From an uncultured Burkholderiales bacterium (lineage in GTDB: Bacteria; Pseudomonadota; Gammaproteobacteria; Burkholderiales; Burkholderiaceae_C): DNA of 32,583 bases. A program made the position numbers and the translations under genes. Below are positions 1 through 9,163 of the stretch, piece by piece; position 1 is the stretch's first letter; each line of letters opens with the position of its first letter. The notes under the pieces were generated by a model. It searched no databases. It saw only the letters and a list, made by a program, of their open reading frames with translations, and was not told the origin of the DNA. Location: NCBI GenBank assembly GCA_937927685.1, contig CALBSC010000105.1:1-32583 (forward strand), written 5' to 3'.

Positions 1-887
<887 letters not shown>

Positions 888-897
888 GAAACGACCC

Positions 898-916
898 GGT
901 GGGGGGTCGCCCCACC
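898..916. terminator. Hairpin between convergent lysS and the small CxxC gene (possible terminator)
   Basis: GGTGGGG (898-904) pairs perfectly with CCCCACC (910-916) around a 5-nt loop. It lies 11 nt after the lysS stop and 13 nt before the end of the convergent gene, a natural place for a shared terminator. There is no U-tract on either strand, so it is at best a weak or Rho-assisted terminator. Confidence 0.4.
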
Positions 917-929
917 AATTAGCAAACGC

Positions 930-1148
930 TCACTTAGGCTGCGGCGGCTTGCAGTCGTGACAGAAAAAGGCCAGTCCGCCGGCAAAACGGCGCTGGCTGC
1001 CCAGGCGGCGGGGCTTGTGCAGGCCACATTTGATGCATGACATGGTCTCGCCAACTTTGCCCATCCCGACAAAGGGGGAGCCGTTTTCCCGGCTGGTGAA
1101 GCGCAGACCCGTCGAATCGACTTGGGTTTTTCCAGATTTGGTCGCCAC
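930..1148 (-). CDS. Small conserved-looking protein with two CxxC pairs (putative zinc ribbon)
   Basis: A 72-residue protein of unknown function. It starts with GTG at 1148, five nt after a good Shine-Dalgarno (AAGGAA), and a TAAAAT -10-like hexamer lies about 55 nt upstream. Two CxxC pairs (C38/C41 in SCIKCG and C63/C66 in FCHDC) are 21 residues apart, which suggests one structural zinc site. The protein is basic, with a Lys/Arg-rich stretch between the pairs, so nucleic-acid or ribosome contact is possible but unproven. An internal ATG at codon 36 would leave a 37-residue protein holding both pairs and cannot be excluded as the real start. It lies alone between lysS (convergent) and nagZ. 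I do not recognise a named family. Confidence 0.6.
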   Translation of the reverse strand: MATKSGKTQVDSTGLRFTSRENGSPFVGMGKVGETMSCIKCGLHKPRRLGSQRRFAGGLAFFCHDCKPPQPK

Positions 1149-1203
1149 AAAACTTCCTTGGTTGTCTCACTGCCGGCCTTGTCCTGGCACCGGCGAAGGG
1201 TCG

Positions 1204-1209
1204 ATTTTA
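1204..1209 (-). promoter_or_regulatory. Predicted -10 box for the small CxxC gene
   Basis: TAAAAT on the minus strand in the context GGGTAAAATCG, about 55 nt upstream of the GTG at 1148. The same ten-base core occurs upstream of acpP. No convincing -35 box is seen at 16-18 nt spacing. Confidence 0.4.
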
Positions 1210-1296
1210 CCCTGTCGACATCCATGAAATCCGACCGCGGCGGGAACGCCTGAGCAGACCGGGGTCATTCCTCCCGGCGCGTGGGTCGTGGCCTCC

Positions 1297-2391
1297 TCAG
1301 GGCAGCTCGGACAAGGCCTGGAGGTAGTCCGGCTGCGTCATCAGCGTCTCCCAATCCGGCGTTGCGAACCGTGGCAACAGCGCCTGACGACGCCACTCGG
1401 ACGCCTCGCTGGCCTGCCATTCGCCTTTGAGCAGGGTTTCGGCCAGGCCGTCGAGCAACGCGTCCACCGCACGCCCCCCGCCTTCGCTGGCAGGCGTGCT
1501 CTGGTTGCACAGCAGCACCAGGTCACACCCCGCACGCAAGGCGGCGACAGCGGCCTCGGTGTAACTCACCACCCGCCCGCCGAGGCGACGGGCCCCCTCC
1601 ATGGACAAGTCGTCGCTGAAGATGGCGCCGGTGAACCCCAGTTGGTGGCGCAGGATGTCCTGCAGCCAGCGCGACGAGAACCCCGCTGGCAGCGCATCGA
1701 CCTTCGGGTAGATGACGTGGGCAGGCATCACACTCGCCACCGAACCGCCCAGCCAGGCATAAGGCATGGCGTCGTCCTGCAAGATGGCGGTGAGCGAACG
1801 GCGGTCCACCGGGATCTCGGTGTGCGAGTCGGCGCGCACAAAGCCGTGGCCAGGAAAGTGTTTGCCACACGAGGCCATGCCGGCCTGCAAGAGGCCGTGG
1901 ATGAGGCTCTTGGCCAACACGCTCACCACGCGCGGGTCGCGGTGGAAGGCACGGTCGCCAATCACGCCGCTGCTGCCGTGGTCGAGGTCGAGCACCGGGG
2001 TGAAGCTGAAGTCCACACCACAGGCGCGCAGCTCGCTGGCCAGCACAAAGCCGCAGGCGGTGGCTGCTCGGGTGGCCTCCAGGGCCCCCGCACCCGGCTG
2101 GCGTTCATCGGCCCGCATCCAGTGCTCCCCCAGCACACGCATGGGCGGCAAATGGGTGAACCCGTCGCTGCGGAATCGCTGCACACGCCCGCCTTCGTGG
2201 TCGACACAGATCAGCAAGTCCGGCCGCACCGACTTGATGTCCTCGCACAGCGCCGTGAGCTGTTCCCGGTCGCGCCAGTTGCGGGCAAACAGGATCATCC
2301 CGCCGGTGAGCGGGTGAGCCAGTCGGCGGCGGTCGGTGGCACTGAGTTCGGTGCCAGCAATGTCCAGAATGAGGGGAGCGTGTGGGGTCAT
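1297..2391 (-). CDS. nagZ: Beta-N-acetylhexosaminidase NagZ (glycoside hydrolase family 3)
   Basis: Cytoplasmic enzyme that removes N-acetylglucosamine from anhydro-muropeptides during peptidoglycan recycling; in some bacteria its product feeds the AmpR/beta-lactamase induction signal. The 364 residues match the compact single-domain bacterial form. Visible features are ICVDHEGGRVQRF (61-73), the NagZ loop KHFPGHG (177-183) with ADSH and its general acid/base His190, and IFSDDLSMEG with the nucleophile Asp at about 260. No signal peptide is present. It is the last gene of the leftward block, 42 nt after acpS. No recognisable terminator follows in the 148 bp before the CxxC gene. Confidence 0.96.
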   Translation of the reverse strand: MTPHAPLILDIAGTELSATDRRRLAHPLTGGMILFARNWRDREQLTALCEDIKSVRPDLLICVDHEGGRVQRFRSDGFTHLPPMRVLGEHWMRADERQPGAGALEATRAATACGFVLASELRACGVDFSFTPVLDLDHGSSGVIGDRAFHRDPRVVSVLAKSLIHGLLQAGMASCGKHFPGHGFVRADSHTEIPVDRRSLTAILQDDAMPYAWLGGSVASVMPAHVIYPKVDALPAGFSSRWLQDILRHQLGFTGAIFSDDLSMEGARRLGGRVVSYTEAAVAALRAGCDLVLLCNQSTPASEGGGRAVDALLDGLAETLLKGEWQASEASEWRRQALLPRFATPDWETLMTQPDYLQALSELP

Positions 2392-2433
2392 GGGGTGCTT
2401 CGGGAGGTCCGTGGACGGTCGTGTTGAGGGGCC

Positions 2434-2865
2434 TCAGCGGTTCGTGGGGGATGCGGGGGGCATGCCCGCTGTCTGAGCCTGCTCAACGATCACAAAACTG
2501 GCGGCGTAATCGGTTTCATCGGTCACGCTCACGCGGGCGTGCAGACCACGTGCCTCGCACCAGTCCCTGAGCACGCCGTGCAGCACGATGACGGGTTGCC
2601 CCGAGGGCAGCTTGCCCACCTCGCACAACCGCCAGGTCATGGGCATGCGCATGCCCAGGCCAATCGCCTTGCTGAAGGCCTCCTTGGCCGAGAAACGCGT
2701 GGCCAGGTAACGCACACCGCGCTCCGGCCAGCGGGCACTGCGTTGGCGCCAGGTGGCCATTTCATGGTCGGAGAGGATCTTGGCGGCGAAGCGCTCGCCG
2801 TGGCGCTCGAGGGAGGCACGTATCCGACGTACGTCGCAGATATCCGTCCCGATGCCGTAAATCAT
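2434..2865 (-). CDS. acpS: Holo-[acyl-carrier-protein] synthase
   Basis: Transfers 4'-phosphopantetheine from CoA to the serine of acyl carrier protein, converting apo-AcpP (encoded at 12626-12865) to the active form. The protein is 143 residues. The N-terminus IYGIGTDICDVRRI carries the Mg-binding Asp8, and RFSAKEAFSKAIG carries the conserved Glu62. I chose ATG 2865 over a start 18 nt upstream for two reasons: it matches the family N-terminus, and its ATG overlaps the pdxJ stop as ATGA, a classic coupling arrangement. The last roughly 15 residues (after VIVEQAQ) look like an unconserved tail. Confidence 0.95.
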   Translation of the reverse strand: MIYGIGTDICDVRRIRASLERHGERFAAKILSDHEMATWRQRSARWPERGVRYLATRFSAKEAFSKAIGLGMRMPMTWRLCEVGKLPSGQPVIVLHGVLRDWCEARGLHARVSVTDETDYAASFVIVEQAQTAGMPPASPTNR

Positions 2866-3602
2866 GCACGCTCCGGGATGCACGCCAGGTAGGCACGCAC
2901 CGTCTCGGTGTAGCCGCGCTCCAGGGCATCCGAGATGAGCGCATGGCCAATGGAGACTTCGTCCACCGCACCTACACCCGTCAGGAAGGGGCTGAGGTTG
3001 TCCAGATTGAGATCGTGCCCGGCGTTGACACCCAGGCCGGCGGCACGGGCGGCACGGGTGCTCTCGCGGTAACGGGCCAGCACCTCGGCCTGTCGGGGGG
3101 TGCCGAAGGCCTGGGCATAGGGTTCGGTATAGAGCTCGACGCGATCCGCCCCCACCGCGCGGGCCAGCGCCATCTGCTCGGGTTCGGGGTCCATGAACAG
3201 GCTGACACGCACACCCGCCGCTCGGGCCTGAGCGATCAGCGGACGCAGGCGCTCGGCGTCTTGCGGGAAACGCCAGCCGTGGTCACTGGTGAACTGTCCC
3301 TCACTGTCGGGGACGAAGGTGGCCTGGTCGGGCTTCAGGTTCAGCACGAAGTCCATCAGGTTGTGAAACGGGTTGCCCTCGATGTTGAACTCCCGCTCAG
3401 GCCATTGGCGCAACAGACTGGACAGCGCCGACACATCGTCCGCCCGGATGTGACGCGCGTCAGGGCGCGGGTGCACCGTGATGCCCTGGGCACCGGCTTG
3501 CAGGCACAGGGTGGCCGCCCGGGTCACGCTGGGAATGCCCAGGTGCCGGGTGTTACGGATCAGGGCAACCTTGTTGAGATTGACGGACAGCGCGGTAGAC
3601 AT
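2862..3602 (-). CDS. pdxJ: Pyridoxine 5'-phosphate synthase PdxJ
   Basis: Condenses 1-deoxyxylulose 5-phosphate with 3-amino-2-oxopropyl phosphate to make pyridoxine 5'-phosphate, the last ring-forming step of DXP-dependent vitamin B6 synthesis. The 246 residues form a TIM barrel. Visible conserved blocks are the N-terminal SVNLNKVALIRNTR, GITVHPRPDARHIRADD, FNIEGNP (catalytic Glu), GVNAGHDLN (conserved His) and VDEVSIGHALISDAL. The phosphate-binding region reads NKVALIRN where E. coli has DHVATLRN; this belongs to a known variant style of the family and is not a defect. The gene lies between recO and acpS and overlaps the acpS start by 4 nt. Confidence 0.95.
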   Translation of the reverse strand: MSTALSVNLNKVALIRNTRHLGIPSVTRAATLCLQAGAQGITVHPRPDARHIRADDVSALSSLLRQWPEREFNIEGNPFHNLMDFVLNLKPDQATFVPDSEGQFTSDHGWRFPQDAERLRPLIAQARAAGVRVSLFMDPEPEQMALARAVGADRVELYTEPYAQAFGTPRQAEVLARYRESTRAARAAGLGVNAGHDLNLDNLSPFLTGVGAVDEVSIGHALISDALERGYTETVRAYLACIPERA

Positions 3603-3680
3603 GGCAAGGCGATGATAAGTCGGGGATACACGGCAACAGTCAGGCAGTGTGCAAGCCTGCCGATTCTGACATCCGGCGCC

Positions 3681-4478
3681 TCACAGCGACTGCAACTCCA
3701 TCATCAATTGTCGCGTACGCAATGACGCCACCCCACAGTGGTGGTGCAACAAGGCTCGCAACTGGGTTTGCAAGGCCGAGCGGTCCTCCGTGCTCAGGTG
3801 GGCACACACCCGCAGGGTGTCCATCCAGGGGCTGTGGCTGTCCAGCGCGGCGTGCAGGTCCGACCAGGCCTGTCCCGTCACCACACCGCGTGGGCCAACG
3901 GATTCTTCCTCGCCGCGCGAGACTTGCCGCAAGCCGCCCTCGGCCGACAAGGCATAGACCTGCTCGGCGACCAGCGGCTGCAAGGTCAGGGTCTGCTGAT
4001 CAAGCGCCGGCAACAGGCCGATATCCCGCAACAGCACGAGTTCAAAGGCCCGCAGAACCGAGGTCATGGCCGGCGCGGTGTCGGTGGCAAGCACATGCAC
4101 CGTCTGGCGGTACAGGTCGAACAGCGCCGGGTGCGGGTCATCGCGCGCGAGCAAGCGCATCAGGAGTTCATTGAGGTAGTAGCCCGACAGCAATGCCTCG
4201 CCGCGCGGCATCACATGCCCGCCGACCCAGTCGGCGCCCTTGAGCGAGCGCACCTCGCTCTCGCCCCCGAAATCCAGCCGCAAGGGCTGCAGGGGCAGCA
4301 GGACGGGCCGGAAGTTGGAGGTGGGACGGCGGGCGCCACGCGCCATCAGGGCAATGCGGCCGTGGTGGCGGGTGAACACTTCCAGCACCAGGCTGGATTC
4401 ACTCCAGGGGTAACGGTGCAGCACGAACGCGGGTTCGCCGCTGATACGGGAGGCCTGGCGCGACTTACTCGTAGCCAA
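3681..4478 (-). CDS. recO: DNA repair protein RecO
   Basis: Works with RecR and RecF to load RecA on SSB-coated single-stranded DNA. The protein is 265 residues with an OB-fold N-terminus: EPAFVLHRYPWSESSLVLEVFTRHHGR, then MARGARRP and PLQPL, a pattern typical of RecO. The helical C-terminal region lacks a clear four-cysteine zinc motif, as in many proteobacterial members. The start is TTG at 4478, inside the last codons of era (14-nt overlap); no in-frame ATG or GTG lies close enough to keep the conserved N-terminus. The non-AUG start buried in era suggests low, coupled expression. Confidence 0.93.
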   Translation of the reverse strand: MATSKSRQASRISGEPAFVLHRYPWSESSLVLEVFTRHHGRIALMARGARRPTSNFRPVLLPLQPLRLDFGGESEVRSLKGADWVGGHVMPRGEALLSGYYLNELLMRLLARDDPHPALFDLYRQTVHVLATDTAPAMTSVLRAFELVLLRDIGLLPALDQQTLTLQPLVAEQVYALSAEGGLRQVSRGEEESVGPRGVVTGQAWSDLHAALDSHSPWMDTLRVCAHLSTEDRSALQTQLRALLHHHCGVASLRTRQLMMELQSL

Positions 4479-5439
4479 AGCTGCGCACCCGCGCTTCGTC
4501 GTCCGCCCAGCCCGAGCGGACCTTGACCCAGAGTTCGAGAAAGACCTTGGCGTCCATCAGCTTTTCGAGCTCCTGGCGGGCCTCGGTGCCGATGCGCTTG
4601 AGACGCTCGCCCTTCTCGCCAATCACCATGGCCTTGTGGCCGTCACGCTCCACCACCAGGGTGGCGCTGATGCGCACCATGCGGCTCACCGTCTTGCCCG
4701 GCTCTTCCGTGAAGGCGTCGATGATGACGGTGGAGGTGTAGGGCAACTCGTCACCCGTCAGACGGAACAGTTTTTCCCGGATGATTTCACTGGCCAGAAA
4801 GCGTTCGCTGCGATCGGTCAGCTCATCCTCACCGTACCACCAGGGCTGTTGAGGCAGGTAGCTTTGACACACCGTCAGCAGGCGCTCGATGTCTTTGGCC
4901 TGCTTGGCCGACATCGGCATGAATTCGGCGAACGGATGGCGCGACTGCATGTCACGCAACCACGGGGCGATCTCGCCACGGCGATGCACCCGGTCAAGCT
5001 TGTTGGCCACCAGAATCACCGGTATGTTGCGCGCCAGCAGCGACAGCACCTTGGCATCGGCCAGCGAAAAGTGGCCCGCCTCCACCACAAACAGCACCAG
5101 GTCCACATCGCCCACCGCGCCCAGCACGGTCTTGTTGAGCGAGCGGTTCAACGCGTTGTTGTGGTGGGTCTGAAAGCCCGGGGTGTCAACAAAAATGAAC
5201 TGGGTCTGCCCCTCGGTGCGGATGCCCGTGATGCGATGACGGGTGGTCTGCGCCTTGCGCGAGGTGATGCTGATTTTCTGGCCCACCAGTGCATTGAGCA
5301 GGGTGGACTTGCCCACATTGGGGCGGCCGACGATGGCCACCAGGCCACAGCGCTGCGTGGGGTCCCCCGCACTCACGGCCGGCAAAGCCTGCTCGGGGGG
5401 CAGGCCATCGTCCTGGGGAATGTCTGTTGTAGAGGTCAT
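4465..5439 (-). CDS. era: GTPase Era
   Basis: Essential GTPase that binds the 3' end of 16S rRNA and checks 30S subunit maturation. The protein is 324 residues. G1 is GRPNVGKS (38-45), G3 is DTPG (85-88) and G4 is NKLD (146-149). The C-terminal KH domain contains VIGEKGERLKRIGTEAR. The longer open frame up to 5550 is only the shadow of rnc; ATG 5439 shares its A with the rnc stop (TGATG). The roughly 30-residue N-terminal extension before the GTPase core is Pro/Asp-rich and probably flexible. Being next to rnc is meaningful because RNase III and Era both act on rRNA. Confidence 0.97.
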   Translation of the reverse strand: MTSTTDIPQDDGLPPEQALPAVSAGDPTQRCGLVAIVGRPNVGKSTLLNALVGQKISITSRKAQTTRHRITGIRTEGQTQFIFVDTPGFQTHHNNALNRSLNKTVLGAVGDVDLVLFVVEAGHFSLADAKVLSLLARNIPVILVANKLDRVHRRGEIAPWLRDMQSRHPFAEFMPMSAKQAKDIERLLTVCQSYLPQQPWWYGEDELTDRSERFLASEIIREKLFRLTGDELPYTSTVIIDAFTEEPGKTVSRMVRISATLVVERDGHKAMVIGEKGERLKRIGTEARQELEKLMDAKVFLELWVKVRSGWADDEARVRSFGYE

Positions 5440-6128
5440 CACTTGCGTTCCGCCAGCACGTTCAACATGGCCTGGGCCGCAGCCTGTTCGCCAGCACGGC
5501 GCGAGGCGCCAATGCCGCGCTCGCTCAGGCCCAACTCGGGCACTTCGCACTCCACGTCAAACGTTTGTTGGTGTGCGGCACCCAGGGTGCCCACCACACG
5601 GTAAATCGGCAACTGGTGCCGGCGCGCCTGCAGCCACTCCTGCAGCTGGGTCTTGGGGTCTTTGGTCGCGGCAGACATGGTGGGCGTGATGTCGACGCCC
5701 TCGAACAACCGCGTCACCAGCGCCTCGGCCGGGGCATAGCCCACATCGAGAAACACCGCGCCGATCAGCGCCTCCAGCGCGTCGGCCAGGATGGAGGGTC
5801 GCCGTTGGCCACCTGAGCGCAGCTCACCTTCCCCCAGACGGATCAAGCCCGGCAGGTTCAGCTCCAGGGCCAGCCGGTGCAAGGTGTCTTGCTTGACCAG
5901 GTTGGCGCGCACACGCGAGAGGTCTCCCTCGGGCAGGTCCTTCAGCTGCGTGAACAGCAACCGCGAGACAGCCAGGTTGAGCACCGAGTCGCCCAGGAAC
6001 TCCAGCCGCTCGTTGTGGTCGGCGCTGAAACTGCGGTGTGTGAGGGCCTGGTTGAGCAGCCGGGCGTCAACAAAGTGGTGTTGCAGGCGCTGCTGCAGTG
6101 CTTCCAGGGCCGAGGCTTCCGTCACCAT
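5439..6128 (-). CDS. rnc: Ribonuclease III
   Basis: Double-strand-specific endoribonuclease that cuts the 30S rRNA precursor and regulatory duplexes. The protein is 229 residues: a catalytic domain with the signature NERLEFLGDSVL (39-50, including the metal ligands Glu43 and Asp47) and the second acidic site in ADALEALIGAVFLD, then a C-terminal dsRNA-binding domain starting near DPKTQLQEWLQ and ending with GASRRAGEQAAAQAML. Start ATG 6128, 27 nt after lepB. Its stop overlaps the era start by one base. Length and domain order are normal. Confidence 0.97.
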   Translation of the reverse strand: MVTEASALEALQQRLQHHFVDARLLNQALTHRSFSADHNERLEFLGDSVLNLAVSRLLFTQLKDLPEGDLSRVRANLVKQDTLHRLALELNLPGLIRLGEGELRSGGQRRPSILADALEALIGAVFLDVGYAPAEALVTRLFEGVDITPTMSAATKDPKTQLQEWLQARRHQLPIYRVVGTLGAAHQQTFDVECEVPELGLSERGIGASRRAGEQAAAQAMLNVLAERK

Positions 6129-6155
6129 GATGTTGCAGTGCCTGATGTCGCCCGG

Positions 6156-7151
6156 TCAGTCAAAGCTGCCGATGCGTTTGAGGTTGCCGAAATTCATCCA
6201 GACGAAAAACGCGCGGCCCACGATGTTGCGCTCGGGCACAAAGCCCCAGTAGCGCGAATCCAGCGAGTTGTCGCGGTTGTCGCCCATCATGAAGAAGTGG
6301 CCAGGGGGTACCTTGCAGGTCACGCCTTCCACGGTGTAGCGGCATTGGTCCTTGAAAGCAAAGTCGTCGGTCCCCGGGATGAAGGCGGGACGATCGGCAT
6401 CGTTGAGCAGTCGCACCGCCTTGGTCGGGCCCGGCTGTTGCGGGTGGCTGCCGGTGGGGAAGGCTTCCTGGAACTGCTTGATGTAGCGCAGGCTGTCTTC
6501 CTCGAAGAAATCCGGCAGCGGCGACTTGGGCACCGGCTGTCCGTTGATCGTCAACTGCTTGTTGAGGTAGGCCACCTCGTCGCCCGGGACACCCACCACA
6601 CGCTTGATGTAGTCCAGGCTGGGCTTGGGCGGGTAGCGGAACACCATCACGTCGCCACGCTGCACCGGATTGCCCTCGGTGATCTTGAGATTGACAACTG
6701 GCAGACGCAACCCGTAATGAAACTTGTTGACCAGGATGAGGTCGCCCACCAGCAGGGTGGGAATCATCGACCCTGATGGGATCTTGAACGGCTCGAAGAG
6801 GAACGATCGCAGGATGAACACCACGGCAATCACCGGGAACAGCCCGGCAGTCCAGTCCAGCCACCAGGGCTGGCGCAGCGCCTCCTCGCGCGCGGGCGCG
6901 AGATCGATGTCGACCTTCTCGATGCCCATGCCACGCAAGTCGGCCTGGCGCTTGGTTTCCTGGGCCTCCAGGGCGACGGCGGCGGCTTCGCGGCGCGGCA
7001 AGAAGATCAGCCGTTCGGCCACCCAGTAGACCCCGGTGACCGTGGTGGCCATCAGCAGCAGCAAGGCAAAGTTGCCTTCGATCAGGCCGATGTACCAGGA
7101 GAAGGCATAGCCAACAAAAGCCGCAAGCACGGCCGCGGTGAGTGTGGGCAT
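6156..7151 (-). CDS. lepB: Signal peptidase I
   Basis: Inner-membrane serine protease that removes signal peptides from Sec and Tat substrates such as the DegP precursor encoded in this window. The protein is 331 residues. Two hydrophobic N-terminal segments (about 5-25 and 28-46) precede a cytoplasmic linker and a further membrane segment (about 103-118). The nucleophile lies in KIPSGSMIPTLLVGD (Ser128), the general base in YIKRVVGVPGDEV (Lys183), and the conserved box E is FFMMGDNRDNSLDSRYWGFVP. The ATG at 7151 overlaps the lepA stop by one base (TGATG), indicating coupling. lepA-lepB-rnc-era is a conserved proteobacterial order. Confidence 0.97.
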   Translation of the reverse strand: MPTLTAAVLAAFVGYAFSWYIGLIEGNFALLLLMATTVTGVYWVAERLIFLPRREAAAVALEAQETKRQADLRGMGIEKVDIDLAPAREEALRQPWWLDWTAGLFPVIAVVFILRSFLFEPFKIPSGSMIPTLLVGDLILVNKFHYGLRLPVVNLKITEGNPVQRGDVMVFRYPPKPSLDYIKRVVGVPGDEVAYLNKQLTINGQPVPKSPLPDFFEEDSLRYIKQFQEAFPTGSHPQQPGPTKAVRLLNDADRPAFIPGTDDFAFKDQCRYTVEGVTCKVPPGHFFMMGDNRDNSLDSRYWGFVPERNIVGRAFFVWMNFGNLKRIGSFD

Positions 7152-8962
7152 CAGTCTTCCACCTGCAAAATGGCCAGGAACGCCTCTTGGGGCACCTCGA
7201 CCGATCCGATCTGCTTCATGCGTTTCTTGCCAGCCTTCTGTTTTTCGAGCAACTTGCGCTTACGGGTGATGTCACCCCCATAGCATTTTGCCAGCACGTT
7301 CTTGCGCAGGGCCTTGATGGTTTCACGCGCGATGATGTTGGCTCCAATGGCCGCCTGGATCGCCACGTCAAACATCTGACGGCTGATGATCTCCCGCATC
7401 TTGGCGGCCACCGCACGGCCACGGTACTGCGCCTGGGTGCGGTGCACGATGATGGACAGGGCGTCGACCTTCTCGCCGTTGAGCAGGATGTCCACCTTCA
7501 CCACGTCCGACGCGCGGTATTCCTTGAACTCGTAGTCCATGGAGGCATAGCCGCGGCTGACGGATTTGAGCTTGTCGAAGAAGTCGAGCACGATCTCGCC
7601 CAGCGGCAGCTCATAGGTGAGCTTGACCTGACGGCCGTGGTAGCTCATGTCGAGCTGCACGCCGCGTTTCTGGTTGGCCAGCGTCATGACCGGGCCCACA
7701 TACTCCTGGGGCATGTAGAGGTGCACCGTCACGATGGGCTCGCGGATTTCCTGGATGCGGGCCTGCTCGGGCATCTTGGAGGGGTTTTCGACCATGATGA
7801 CTTCGTCATCCCCCTTGACCACCTGGTACACCACGCTCGGGGCGGTGGTGATGAGGTCCTGATCGAACTCACGCTCGAGGCGCTCTTGCACGATTTCCAT
7901 GTGCAGCAGGCCGAGGAAACCGCAACGGAAGCCAAAGCCCAGGGCTTGGGAGACTTCCGGTTCATAGTGCAGCGAGGAGTCGTTGAGCTTGAGCTTTTCC
8001 AGGCTGTCTCGCAGGGCGTCGTACTGGTTGGCTTCGGTCGGGTACAGGCCAGCGAAGACCTGCGGCTGGATTTCCTTGAAGCCCGGCAGCGGCTCGGTGG
8101 CCGTGGCCGCGGCGCCGCCAGAGCCCGTCTTGATCTGGGTGATGGTGTCGCCCACCTTGGCCGCCTGCAACTCCTTGATGCCGGCGATGATGTAACCCAC
8201 CTCGCCGGCCTCGAGCGATTCGCGCGGCTGGTTGGCGGGCGTGAACACGCCCAAGTTGTCGGCGTTGTAGGTGGCCCCGGTGGCCATCATCTTGATGCGG
8301 TCACCGCGTGCCAGGCGGCCGTCGACCACACGCACCAGCATGACCACCCCCACATAGCTGTCAAACCAGCTGTCGATGATCATGGCGCGCAACGGGCCGC
8401 TGGGGTTACCCCGGGGCGCTGGCACCTTGGCGATGATGGCCTCAAGGATCTCCTCCACCCCCATGCCACTCTTGGCGGAACAGGGAATGGCTTCGCTGGC
8501 GTCGATGCCGATCACGTCTTCAATCTCGGCCTTGGCCGTTTCAGGATCGGCCTGCGGCAAATCCATCTTGTTGAGCACCGGCATCACTTCCACACCCAGG
8601 TCGAGTGCGGTGTAACAGTTGGCCACGGTCTGTGCTTCCACCCCCTGGCTGGCATCGACCACGAGCAAGGCCCCTTCACACGCAGACAGCGATCGACTCA
8701 CTTCATACGAGAAGTCGACGTGACCGGGTGTATCGATGAGGTTCAGGTTGTAGATCTGGCCGTCACGCGCTTTGTATTGCAGCGCAGCCGTCTGCGCCTT
8801 GATGGTTATCCCACGCTCTTTCTCGATGTCCATCGAGTCGAGGACCTGCGCTTGCATCTCGCGATCCTCGAGTCCTCCACAGCGCTGGATGAGCCGGTCT
8901 GCGAGTGTCGATTTGCCGTGATCGATGTGCGCAATGATTGAAAAATTTCTGATGTGCTTCAT
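7151..8962 (-). CDS. lepA: Elongation factor 4 (LepA)
   Basis: Ribosome-associated translational GTPase; proposed roles include back-translocation and 30S assembly or initiation. The protein is 603 residues, full length. The G domain has AHIDHGKST (11-19), GITIKAQ with the switch I Thr, DTPGH (77-81) and NKMD. The LepA-specific C-terminus includes CYGGDITRKRKLLEKQKAGKKRMK. I chose ATG 8962, giving MKHIRNFSIIAHIDHGKS, over the adjacent TTG at 8965. The Shine-Dalgarno is poor. Upstream there are only 45 nt to a leftward intrinsic terminator, so transcription into lepA must either read through it or start within a few tens of bases. Confidence 0.97.
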   Translation of the reverse strand: MKHIRNFSIIAHIDHGKSTLADRLIQRCGGLEDREMQAQVLDSMDIEKERGITIKAQTAALQYKARDGQIYNLNLIDTPGHVDFSYEVSRSLSACEGALLVVDASQGVEAQTVANCYTALDLGVEVMPVLNKMDLPQADPETAKAEIEDVIGIDASEAIPCSAKSGMGVEEILEAIIAKVPAPRGNPSGPLRAMIIDSWFDSYVGVVMLVRVVDGRLARGDRIKMMATGATYNADNLGVFTPANQPRESLEAGEVGYIIAGIKELQAAKVGDTITQIKTGSGGAAATATEPLPGFKEIQPQVFAGLYPTEANQYDALRDSLEKLKLNDSSLHYEPEVSQALGFGFRCGFLGLLHMEIVQERLEREFDQDLITTAPSVVYQVVKGDDEVIMVENPSKMPEQARIQEIREPIVTVHLYMPQEYVGPVMTLANQKRGVQLDMSYHGRQVKLTYELPLGEIVLDFFDKLKSVSRGYASMDYEFKEYRASDVVKVDILLNGEKVDALSIIVHRTQAQYRGRAVAAKMREIISRQMFDVAIQAAIGANIIARETIKALRKNVLAKCYGGDITRKRKLLEKQKAGKKRMKQIGSVEVPQEAFLAILQVED

Positions 8963-9007
8963 CAAGCGGGAGACTTAAGTGATTGAATTCAAAAGGCAGA
9001 TCGGCAT

Positions 9008-9038
9008 AAAAAAGGGCGCGTCACGGTTGGACGCGCCC
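9008..9038 (-). terminator. Strong leftward intrinsic terminator or attenuator before lepA
   Basis: A perfect 9-bp GC-rich stem (9014-9022 with 9030-9038, GGGCGCGTC and its complement), a 7-nt loop, then six U residues on the minus strand. It ends 45 nt before the lepA ATG. Because degP already has its own terminator-like hairpin 360 bp upstream, this one most likely ends a short RNA made within the spacer or attenuates the lepA operon. Confidence 0.85.
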
Positions 9039-9145
9039 TGAACCAACAATCATTGGCAACTGCGAAAGTTGGAACTTCATTGTAGGCAAAAAGCCCGTTC
9101 CGTACAGTGCCTCAAGTGGTCCGGATGCGTCGTTGTGGAACCACC
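9008..9145 (-). ncRNA. Candidate small RNA or attenuator leader upstream of lepA
   Basis: Predicted only from architecture. A minus-strand TAAAAT hexamer (9152-9157) could start an RNA near 9145 and a TACAAT hexamer (9079-9084) could start a shorter one near 9072; neither has a good -35. The transcript would contain a hairpin with stem ATGCGT/ACGCAT (9125-9153, partly at the start), a GAAGTT..AACTTTC stem-loop, CCAA..TTGG, and the terminator at 9008-9038. The GTTGG just before the terminator can pair with CCAAC in the terminator loop, so an alternative fold is possible. Boundaries and existence are uncertain. Confidence 0.35.
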
Positions 9146-9154
9146 ACACGCATT

Positions 9155-9163
9155 TTATCCACA
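9155..9163 (+). promoter_or_regulatory. Perfect DnaA box
   Basis: TTATCCACA (followed by A) matches the high-affinity DnaA-box consensus exactly. It overlaps a minus-strand TAAAAT hexamer (9152-9157). Several weaker TGTGGA-like or TGTGGG-like motifs lie within about 100 bp (near 9134, 9204, 9214 and 9225). Function as a DnaA site is inferred. Confidence 0.45.

Noticed and set aside
1288..2427. 379-codon open frame opposite nagZ
   Set aside because: It has no recognisable domain and covers exactly the nagZ gene on the other strand.
5440..5550. Longer era start at 5550
   Set aside because: That part overlaps rnc with no Era-like sequence, and the ATG overlapping the rnc stop fits the family N-terminus.
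7142..8941. 599-codon open frame on the plus strand opposite lepA
   Set aside because: Its translation is rich in His/Leu/Val/Asp typical of antisense GC-rich DNA, it has no family motifs, and it lies wholly over the well-supported lepA.
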